Shown here one piece after another: positions 17,745 to 24,626 of a DNA stretch of 24,626 nucleotides. The first letter of the stretch is position 1, and each line of letters starts with the position of its first letter. The stretch is from Pseudoneurospora amorphoporcata (taxonomy: Eukaryota; Ascomycota; Sordariomycetes; Sordariales; Sordariaceae). Under the pieces are notes generated by a model. It was not told the origin of the DNA. It made no database searches and worked only from the letters and a program-made list of their open reading frames with translations. The translations under genes and the position numbers were made by a program. The stretch covers positions 1-24,626 of the forward strand of contig MU859375.1 of assembly GCA_033297205.1 (NCBI GenBank), given 5' to 3'.

Positions 17745-19592
17745 TCAATAGATCTTGGTAATGGAAAACCGTGGCCGCTGATTTTCCGACCCGCGTTTCG
17801 GACTCAATGTGGCTGTTGTCCTTATCGTCCTCGTATCAGTTGTTCCTGTCCCCGTACTGACGCCCGCCGCCGAAGTCGTCGACGCATTCGAATCCTTCCT
17901 CCCCGCCACATTCCCTCTCAACACATCCCCCAACCTGACGAATTCCTTGGCTTCTACCGCATCCACCCATTGTTCAATCCTCTTGAGGTACAAGCCCTGG
18001 GCGCACTTTGATACCGCACCTAGAAAGTCGACCTTGAGAGCTGCCTCTTGGACTTCGCCATCCCATCCGTTACCCATCAACTGGTTCATCTTCGCGCTGT
18101 ACACCCTCCTCAGTTGCGTTTGCTCGTATTCCATCAGGTGTATCCAATACAGCTCCGTCTTCCCTTCGTTGTCTGGTGCATCTTCCATCCCGCCGTCTTG
18201 TTCGTCCCCCAAGACGTCCTCATCACTAAAGACATCCGCATACCGGCTTCGATGGGGCTCCTCCTCGCGGTCAACCTCGCCTCGCAGGAATTCCGGGAAT
18301 TGCGTGGACACCCACCGCGGCATGGTTGACACGCACTCCCAGTCCACGACACCCGTGATGCGCCCGTTTTCGTCGACGAGGAGGTTATCGAGCGATAGGG
18401 AGTCGCCATGCCAGAGGACTGTGCGCTCTGACGGGTGGACAAGCTGTGGGAAGATCTTGTGCAGGAGGCGAGTCAGCTTGCGGGCGACGCGAGTGACGCC
18501 CTCTGCCAATTCCCTCTTTTCGCGGTCCGTATCATCGTCGGGGGTTCGGGGCTGTGATTGAGACAGAGTGGCGCTGTGCTCCTTTATGACGATATTGAGG
18601 TAGGACCGCAGCCAGTCATGGCTTGATTGGAACGGCCCTCTCGACACGGGATAATACCAGCGCTCGCCCGTAAAGAAAACCGGTGACACCATGGGCCCCG
18701 GCTCCGGCATCATCAGGTCCACATAGTCGCTCTCTCCTCTGGATGTAGCTCCCAGCGTGCCTATCCCCCTAAACCCAGACTCTGTCATGTTTCCGCACCT
18801 CGACAGCTGTGCTTGAAACTCGGCCATCATTCCCACCAACCGCTCCTTCTGCCGCATGTTCATCTTCCTCCATCCCAAGTGTGCCGGCTTGCCCTCCAAC
18901 AACTCCATCAGTATCCACTCGAACCCAATCTCGTTATCGCTCGTATCGTCATAGGCCACCACGACGGGCACCGGGATGTCGGTCTTGCGCCGCACGAGCT
19001 GGAGCGTAGCCACTTCGCCGCGGGTCTTGTTGTGGGGGTCGACCGGGAGGATGACGCGCATGAGGTATCGGCCGTGAACTGGGGAGTAAACATGGTAGAG
19101 CTTGTTGTAGGTGCCGGAGGAGTGGAAGGTGACGACGCACTGGGAGGGGGACGTGATTCCGAGGTGCCGGCGGACGACTTGGGCGATGGCGTCGATGTCG
19201 GGTTGGCGGGCCCAGCGGGGTTCGATGTCGAGGCCGGTGGAATCCCAAAAGAGACCAGAGCGGCTTGAGTCTCTGATTGACGAAGGCGTTGAGGTGGTGG
19301 TGGCGGCGGCGGCTTCTTTGAGCGTGGGTTTCGCATCTCTCGTGGCACTACTCGAGGCATTGGAGACGACGGACGACTTTGCGCTCCCTGTGCGCAGGGT
19401 TATGAATTGCGGCTGCACCATCTGTGGCGGCATCCTGCCGAACTGATACCAGCCGTATCCGTAGTCGGCATCGGTGTAGCTGGTGGTCGCGGTGCAGGTG
19501 TAGGTTCGGGCCTCACATCCTGAATGGGCATGTTTTGTCGACGAGGATGGCAGAGCCAGCCGACGGACTTGGTAGCGCATTCGCCCAGCCAT
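17745..19592 (-). CDS. Aminoglycoside-phosphotransferase (APH)-fold kinase-like protein
   Basis: A single open frame of 615 residues on the minus strand. Residues 1-110 are low-complexity (Ser, Thr, Ala-rich). The kinase-like domain starts near GLFWDSTGLDIEPRWARQP, with an N-lobe (FHSSGTYNKLYHVY, YLMRVILP). The hinge-type region is FEWILMELLEGKPAHLGW. The catalytic loop is HGDSLSLDN at residues 395-403 and the metal-binding motif is DWE at 417-419, both intact. An acidic insert and a Ser/Thr-rich tail follow. Fungal genomes carry many such phosphotransferase enzyme family proteins; they are presumed to phosphorylate small molecules or proteins, and substrates are unknown. The low-complexity N-terminus leaves the true start uncertain; an internal ATG at MPPQMV is possible. 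Divergent from the esterase gene, with 893 bp between starts. Confidence 0.87.
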   Translation of the reverse strand: MAGRMRYQVRRLALPSSSTKHAHSGCEARTYTCTATTSYTDADYGYGWYQFGRMPPQMVQPQFITLRTGSAKSSVVSNASSSATRDAKPTLKEAAAATTTSTPSSIRDSSRSGLFWDSTGLDIEPRWARQPDIDAIAQVVRRHLGITSPSQCVVTFHSSGTYNKLYHVYSPVHGRYLMRVILPVDPHNKTRGEVATLQLVRRKTDIPVPVVVAYDDTSDNEIGFEWILMELLEGKPAHLGWRKMNMRQKERLVGMMAEFQAQLSRCGNMTESGFRGIGTLGATSRGESDYVDLMMPEPGPMVSPVFFTGERWYYPVSRGPFQSSHDWLRSYLNIVIKEHSATLSQSQPRTPDDDTDREKRELAEGVTRVARKLTRLLHKIFPQLVHPSERTVLWHGDSLSLDNLLVDENGRITGVVDWECVSTMPRWVSTQFPEFLRGEVDREEEPHRSRYADVFSDEDVLGDEQDGGMEDAPDNEGKTELYWIHLMEYEQTQLRRVYSAKMNQLMGNGWDGEVQEAALKVDFLGAVSKCAQGLYLKRIEQWVDAVEAKEFVRLGDVLRGNVAGRKDSNASTTSAAGVSTGTGTTDTRTIRTTATLSPKRGSENQRPRFSITKIY

Positions 19593-20022
19593 GGCGCGGG
19601 GTCGGGTATCTCGGAGCCTAAAAGGTCACGGTGGACGGGCGCTTTCGGGGGACAATGCAGCGAACAAGGTAGTGGAGTGATGGGTCACTGCAGAAGCAGG
19701 GTGGGATGGGCGTGTAAGAGCTGGTTTCTGATTGGTGGATGGCGTTTTGCTGTCAATTCAGAACTGGCATTATCGTTGTGGTGCTTTTACAGGAAACTTT
19801 CATATCCTTTTTCAAACGGCAATCGTCTTGATATATATCTTCACCCTGACTCGGGAATCATGAGGTTGGGGAAAATGCCGGGGCAGATCAACGTCCATCA
19901 TTCGGCGCTCTCTTCGTCACCAAATGGGGCTTTGTCGATAGCCTCCTGCACGTCAAGGACCTGCCAGCCTGCCACGTCGAGAGCAGTGAGCGATAAAGCG
20001 GGCAGTCAGACCACTGGAGGTC

Positions 20023-20030
20023 TATAAAAG
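20023..20030 (+). promoter_or_regulatory. TATA-like box upstream of the esterase gene
   Basis: TATAAAAG, about 455 bp before the esterase start codon. If used, it implies a long 5' leader, perhaps with an intron. Motif only. Confidence 0.3.
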
Positions 20031-20268
20031 GAAGTATAGAGGGCATCGCGATGGGATAGGCCGAGACACACCCAATGGCATCACGGCCCATCAGGAATGT
20101 AAACAAGAAAGTAAACAAATCCGGTCAGCATGGTCTCATGTCGTGGAATCTAGGTTCGGCCCGCAACGGCTGGGATGGGGGGTTGAGACATGCGATGAGT
20201 GTGTCACACCTCAATGATTTGGATGAACAGTCAACCCTCTCTGAAATGAACAAAAAGACGACCTTCAA

Positions 20269-20276
20269 TGACGTCA
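20269..20276. promoter_or_regulatory. CRE/ATF palindrome TGACGTCA
   Basis: A perfect 8-bp TGACGTCA, the binding site of fungal ATF/CREB-type bZIP factors, about 210 bp upstream of the esterase ATG and followed by TCAATCA. It may place the esterase, or both divergent genes, under stress-responsive control. This is inferred from the motif alone. Confidence 0.4.
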
Positions 20277-20485
20277 ATCAATCACTGCCAAAGTTCTCCG
20301 CCCGACGACCTTAGCACCAGGTGCATATGCAGCCCATTCTACAGCGGGGGCCTTCTGTAAGTGCCCCTCCCGCGCCCCGCACGAGGAACAGCTCCGAGAA
20401 CCTCTGCGGCTGAACAACTCCTCCTCCTTTTCCCCTCTTCGCGCAACGAACTTGACAACCAACCAACCAACACAGACATCACAAC

Positions 20486-21720
20486 ATGTCCAACCACTCT
20501 GGCTTCAGCTTCAACTCCTCGCCTGCAGGGCCCCAAACCCCCATCTTTTCTACGGCCTCGACGCCGAACGCCCGAACCGTCCCCTCCATCGGCCCGCGTA
20601 TCCCCACCGTCGGCCCCCGCGCTCGCGACCTCCACTACTCCATTCGCGACTTTCTCTCGGCCCACCCACTCCTCGAGCTCGGCGGCCAAGAACATTTCAC
20701 CGTTGAGCGCCGACGCCATCAAGACGTGTTTGGCCTCCATGCCCTACCCAAGGACAAGATCCATCCGATTGACGATGTCGAGTTTACCGCCATCCGGGGA
20801 CCCCATGGGACGATCCCCATCAGGGTGCTCTATCCGGCGAGTGGGAAGGACAGTAGAAACAAGGGAAGAGCCGGCGCCTTGATTTACTTTCATGGAGGCG
20901 GGTATACGGTGGGCAGTGTGGATGAGTTTGAGAATGGACTGCGCTTGGTAGCGGAAGAGTCCGGCTGTCAGGTCTACGCCGTCGAGTATCGGTTGGCTCC
21001 CGAGTTCAAGTATCCGGTGCAACTGGACGAGTATTCGGCGGTGATCGACTGGGTCCAGGGCGAAGGAGGGAAGACGAGGGGCGTGCATCCCGATAAAGTG
21101 CTGGGTGGAGGGGATTCCGCGGGCGGAAACATGACGGCGGCTATCTGTCTGAGGAGGATGGATGAAGGACGGAAGCCACTAGCTGGGCAGGTGTTGCTGT
21201 ATCCGGAGGCGAGATTGCCATTCGATACGCCGGCGGCAACGGAGAACAACTCCAGTCTTTACCTGGAATGCAACGGCATCTTTAGCTTTGCCAGCAATTA
21301 TCTGCCGCGGTCTGAAGGTACGTCGTCCGTCTGTTTCTTCTGCCACCCGTCTAACCCCTTGTTCTGGCAGACATCTCCCCCCAAGACCGTTACATCTCCC
21401 CCGGAATGCAATCCGTCCAAGATCTCCGCGGTCAACCACCGGCTGCCGTGTTCACCTCCGGCTACGACCCCTTACGAGACGTCGGCTGCGAATACGCAAA
21501 CAAGCTGTCACAGGCTGGCGTACAGACTCGCTGGCGTCACTACGACAACCTCACCCATGGCTGGCTTCAGATGACGGCGTGGTCGGGAGCGGCAGAGCAA
21601 GCTGTCAAGGATGTTGCCCAGGAGGTCAAGAGACTGGCTGGTGCGGCCAGTAATACACCCTGGTCGCCCCAGGGGCAGAGCCAAACGTGGAACAGTGGTG
21701 ATATCAAGTTTGCGAGATGA
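20486..21720 (+). CDS. Alpha/beta-hydrolase, hormone-sensitive-lipase (HSL) family esterase
   Basis: Two exons, 20486-21317 and 21371-21720, are joined over a 53-bp intron (GTACGT..GGCAG) to give 393 residues. The oxyanion-hole motif HGGG is at residues 136-139. The nucleophile elbow GDSAG has Ser211, the Asp is in GYDPLRD (Asp310) and the His in LTHGW (His340), so the full catalytic triad is present and is completed only by the spliced form. EYRLAPEFKYPVQLDEY is the usual HSL block after the oxyanion strand. There is no signal peptide; about 45 residues of Ser/Pro-rich N-terminus precede the domain. It should hydrolyse carboxyl esters of small or medium acyl chains in the cytosol. Relatives act in detoxification or secondary metabolism, but no cluster partner is evident. 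Confidence 0.93.
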
Positions 21721-22160
21721 TGTGAATGGGGACATATCTCGGCGTTATGCTTCCCATCTCCCGTCTCCATCTTGCTCTGATGATCGCCTGTATCTAGGGC
21801 GGCCATCGTCAGCGTAGCATTGGACCTGTTAGTGCGCTGCACGATGCTTGACAGGCCTTGGCAGTCTAATAACAACCGAAGATCCCGTATCCCACCAGAA
21901 TCAAGACTTTCCATTGACCAATCATTCCTGTAGTGTCATGGCGTGTTATCGGACTCGCGCGTCGTTCCACGTCAGCTTCGGTTTCATCTAGGCAACAACT
22001 CTCACCACAACCACTCAGAACGCACTGTATTCCAGGGGCTACTAACAAACACGCTTCCCCGCAATCCCCAACCTCTCCGTCAGATCTTAAAAGGAACCCC
22101 ACCTCAACCTCTTCTCGACAGCACCCTTCCACTCTACACGTCTCGCCCACTAACGTCAAC
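21721..22160. other. Promoter and leader region of the AAA ATPase gene
   Basis: About 440 bp between the esterase stop and the AAA ATPase start. The open frame runs upstream to an ATG at 21939, but that extension is Ser/Thr/Pro-rich and not family-like. The C- and A-rich sequence before ACGTCAACATGG looks like a 5' leader, so the start was placed at 22161. Confidence 0.55.
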
Positions 22161-23665
22161 ATGGAATCCAACAAGGACCACCCTCATCATTCTCCCGGCC
22201 ACGGCCACCCCTCGTCCGAAAAGACAACGGCCAAGTTCTTCGACCACGCCACGGCTCGGCGCATCGACACACAATGCGTCATCGCCACCACCCTCAAACG
22301 CCAATACCCCAACCTCGAACTAACCATCGCACCCCTCTTCTCCAGCAACCTCCTCGGTTTCGCCGCCGCCGGCCACGCAACCGTCACCCCTCTCACCCAA
22401 GACTTGGGCTCCGACAACCAGTACCCGACCTCCTTGTCCACGACCTTGTACGTCCCGCCGCCCCGCCGCATCAACAACTCCCCCGGGTTCCTGGTTAGAG
22501 AGACCATCTTCGCCAAGTACATGCTCAAATGGCAAGACAAGGAATTCCTCCTCTACATCGCCGACGGCCGCGATGGCGAACAAGCCTACCCCCAGGTGAA
22601 AAACAACTACATCCTGGCTCCGTCCACGCACCTCTCCGAGTCGCTGTTGCTAGCAGCCGGCAAATGGTCCGACGCGCTGCTGGACGAGATCTGGGTGTTT
22701 GACGGCGGGTGGTGGCAGAAGAGCCGGGAGCTGTGGGAGAGCATCCAGTCCGCGAGCTGGGAGAACGTGATTCTGGACGAGGGCATGAAGAAGACGATTA
22801 TCGAGGATCACCTGAACTTCTTTAATAGCAGGGAGACGTATCAAAGACTGAAGGTGCCGTGGAAGAGAGGTGTCATTTATTGGGGACCGCCGGGGAATGG
22901 CAAGACGATCAGTATCAAGGCCATGATGAAGACGTTGTTGGATCGGGAGGATAGCGTGCCCAGTTTGTACGTGAGGAGTTTGGTTTCGGTAGGTCTCCGA
23001 CTCAAAACTGCCAGAGGAAGATGCTAACAAACGGAATGCAGTACGCCGGCCCCGAGTACGCCATCGCGTCAATCTTCTCCAAAGCCCGCCAAATGGCCCC
23101 CTGCTACCTCATCTTCGAGGACCTCGACTCCTTGGTCAGCGACAGCGTGCGCTCCTATTTCCTCAACGAAGTCGACGGTCTCAAATCCAACGACGGCATT
23201 TTCATGATCGGATCCACCAACCACCTGGAACGTCTCGACCCGGGCATTTCCAAGCGTCCTTCGCGGTTCGATCGCAAGTACCTCTTCCCCAACCCGGACC
23301 TCAAGCAGAGAGTCATGTACTGCAAGTTCTGGCAGAACAAGCTGAAGAGCAACGAGGCCATCGAGTTCCCGGACGTGTTGACCAAGAAGATTGCCGAGAT
23401 TACGAATGACTTTAGTTTTGCGTATATCCAGGAGGCGTTCGTGGCGAGTTTGTTGGCTATTGCGAGGGATTCGAAGGAGAAGGAGGAGGTTCTGGCTAGG
23501 AGTGGGATTGAGGATGATTGGGAGAGGCTGACGCTCGAGGATTCGGATGTCAGTGAGGATGGCGATGACGACGGAGATGATGAGGATTTGGACAAGTATG
23601 TACTATGGGTGGAGATCAAGAAGCAGGTTGCTATTCTGAGGGAGGGGATGGAGCATGAGGATTGA
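22161..23665 (+). CDS. BCS1-like AAA ATPase
   Basis: Two exons, 22161-22988 and 23042-23665, with a 53-bp phase-0 intron (GTAGGT..TGCAG), give 483 residues. Residues 1-220 form a fungal-specific N-terminal region (FFDHATARRIDTQC, LYVPPPRRINNSPGFLVRET, VFDGGWWQKSRELWESI) with no clear membrane helix. The AAA domain follows: Walker A GPPGNGKT at 242-249, a Walker B-like FEDLD at about 301-305, and a sensor and arginine-finger region (FMIGSTNHLERLDP, RPSRFDRKY). The Glu-Asp order in Walker B is as in the BCS1 clade. The tail has a run of Asp/Glu (DVSEDGDDDGDDEDLD). True Bcs1 inserts the Rieske protein in mitochondria. Here the mitochondrial presequence and membrane helix are not evident, so this belongs to the expanded fungal set of Bcs1-like ATPases of unknown role. 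Confidence 0.9.
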
Positions 23666-23678
23666 GAAATACGGACGA

Positions 23679-24548
23679 TCAAGTGGCATTCCCATCCAGC
23701 AACTTCTGAAGCTCTTCAGGGTCCATGTCAAAATCTCCGACAAAATCTCCAAAGTCGAGGCAATTGGCGAAATCATCAGCGTTGACGAACAGCTCCGGAG
23801 CCGGAGGTGGCGTGGGGGTGGTAAGAGAGGCTGACGCCGATGGTGTTGTGCCCGTTCCACTGCCGCTCGGCCTCCCTTCCGTGAATTGTGTCCCTTGTTG
23901 GTATGCATCGAGCAGTGTCGATTGCAGACGTGATATGATTTCAACCAACCGGGGCAGTAATGACGCTCGGCTTCGGAACTCATGGTCAGGCAGGCTTTCC
24001 AGCTCTCTACGAACCATGGGAGGCATTTCTCTACGTAAAAACCTTCCATAATTCTCAAGCTCGCTGCCGTCGGATTCTTCGTAGTCTATTCAGGTCAGTC
24101 GTCTGCACTGTTCGCCAGTCACACAGAAAGCCAAGACTCACAAGGGCCCGGTATCGAGTCTTTGTCATCATCCGGGAACAATATCATGTATATGTGACGC
24201 CACTTCTCCTCATCGGTCATATCCGCATGCATCTTCTTACGACTGAGAAGTTTCTCTTTTAATTCCGGAGAGATGCCCTCGACAAGGCTTAGGTTCTGTT
24301 GCTTGTTGCATGGTGGATCAATCTGTTGATGGGCGATGAGTGACTTGTTGTTTTTGTGGGTGCTCCAGCACCGAGGGCACTGGATGAGTTCGTGACGTCG
24401 GTATAAATGACTCCTAATGTTAGGTTAGTGGACTTTCTGGGAGAAGATGGTGTGTCACGCTCGGCATGGCATACTTAACCCGGTGAATCTCATCCCAGCC
24501 AGGTCCAGGACTGTGACAAGGGCAGGTTTCTGGGCTTGGAACAGTAGT
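23679..24548 (-). CDS. C2H2-type zinc-finger domain protein (5' end unresolved)
   Basis: Three exons on the minus strand: up to 24548-24475, 24413-24142 and 24085-23679, with introns of 61 and 56 bp that keep the frame. The visible protein starts near ETCPCHSPGPGWDEIH and continues RVKSHLYRRH, then QCPRCWSTHKNNKSLIAHQ, the paired C2H2-like fingers of a fungal family common in Sordariomycetes. After these come EKWRHIYMILFPDDD, YYEESDG and LENYGRFLRREMPPMV, then a Ser/Thr/Pro linker and an acidic C-terminus (FVNADDFANCLDFGDF). The last is reminiscent of a transactivation segment. The role is unknown; nucleic-acid or protein binding is likely. Upstream of 24548 the frame hits TGA inside the inverted end repeat. 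No splice phase joins the repeat's coding piece to this exon, so the gene may be 5'-truncated or start beyond the window. Its stop is 13 bp from the AAA ATPase stop. Confidence 0.75.
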
Positions 24549-24605
24549 TCAATTCAGCTAATAAATTACTTTGGTCTCGAAAGCCTTGTTGATCTTCTCA
24601 ACCTC
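24532..24605 (-). repeat. Right copy of the inverted end repeat
   Basis: The reverse complement of 24532-24605 matches 1-75 with one substitution and one single-base gap. Read on the minus strand to the window edge, it continues further upstream as coding-like sequence (LKPNLLLEVEKINKAFETK, 24626-24570), the same reading as exon 1 of the left partial gene. After the repeat the two copies diverge, with only the short stretch GCCCTTGTCACA shared again. It overlaps the uncertain 5' end of the zinc-finger gene. Confidence 0.9.
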
Positions 24606-24626
24606 CAGGAGAAGGTTGGGCTTCAA

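Larger units (their letters stand above)
19593..20485. other. Divergent promoter region between the kinase and the esterase
   Basis: About 890 bp shared by two diverging genes. It holds a TATAAAAG box at 20023-20030 (+) and a perfect CRE palindrome at 20269-20276. The last 50 bp before the esterase ATG are an AACCAACCAACA-type leader. Short open frames inside show no family features. Confidence 0.55.

Noticed and set aside
21939..22160. N-terminal extension of the AAA ATPase
   Set aside because: Ser/Thr/Pro-rich sequence without resemblance to the family. The ATG at 22161 follows ACGTCAAC, a normal fungal start context.
8069..23665. A secondary-metabolite gene cluster including permease, SDR, esterase and kinase
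   Set aside because: No backbone enzyme (polyketide synthase, NRPS, terpene synthase) or pathway regulator lies within the window, and the genes do not form a coherent pathway.
24475..24626. Joining the coding piece of the inverted repeat to the zinc-finger exon by an intron
   Set aside because: The donor after EVEKINKAFETK is phase 0, and the available AG acceptors (after CCAAG or CCCAG) give the wrong phase for the finger frame. The resulting introns would also be only about 35-40 bp.

Overview
The window is nuclear DNA of a filamentous ascomycete (Pezizomycotina, most likely Sordariomycetes; this placement is an inference). Protein-coding genes carry short introns, mostly 52-67 bp with a few up to 162 bp, with GTRNGT donors, CTRAC/CTRAT-type branch sites and YAG acceptors. 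Codons favour C in third position. An AT-rich relic at 4944-7130 shows the CpA-to-TpA pattern of repeat-induced point mutation (RIP), a fungal repeat defence. There are no bacterial operons, rRNA genes, tRNA genes or CRISPR arrays.

Layout. Position 1-215 holds the 3' end of an unrecognised gene (+). Position 476-2104 (-) is a fungal multi-pass membrane protein gene whose otherwise continuous frame is broken by one TAA. From about 2105 to 4943 nothing convincing was found apart from a possible gene remnant. Position 4944-7130 is a pogo/Fot-like Tc1/mariner DNA transposon with perfect 24-bp ends, a TA target duplication and a RIP-ruined transposase. Position 8069-9845 (+) is an amino-acid permease of the yeast (YAT) family. 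Then come, on the - strand, an EXPERA/TMEM97-like protein (10248-11034) and a secretory-pathway protein with one C-terminal membrane helix (11356-12441). Position 13140-14110 is a decayed fragment of a PDR-type ABC transporter. It is followed by a pyridoxamine-phosphate-oxidase-like protein with a C-terminal membrane anchor (14437-15295, +), a short-chain dehydrogenase (15372-16097, -), a small six-cysteine secreted protein (16747-17121, -), an aminoglycoside-phosphotransferase-fold kinase (17745-19592, -), an HSL-family esterase (20486-21720, +), a BCS1-like AAA ATPase (22161-23665, +) and a C2H2 zinc-finger protein (23679 to about 24548, -).

The two ends of the window carry the same 74-75 bp sequence in opposite orientation (1-75 and 24532-24605). 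It includes the coding end of the left partial gene, so a fragment of that gene has been duplicated in inverted orientation next to the zinc-finger gene.

The intact genes do not form an obvious single pathway or biosynthetic cluster. They look like housekeeping and transport genes mixed with accessory genes (secreted protein, orphan kinase, esterase, AAA ATPase, zinc finger) and three decaying loci: the membrane protein, the transposon and the ABC transporter. This mosaic fits a fast-evolving, repeat-influenced part of a fungal chromosome. No clearly new multi-gene system was found. The most informative oddities are the inverted end repeat, the single-stop membrane gene, the collapsed ABC transporter, and the tail-to-tail AAA ATPase/zinc-finger pair separated by 13 bp.
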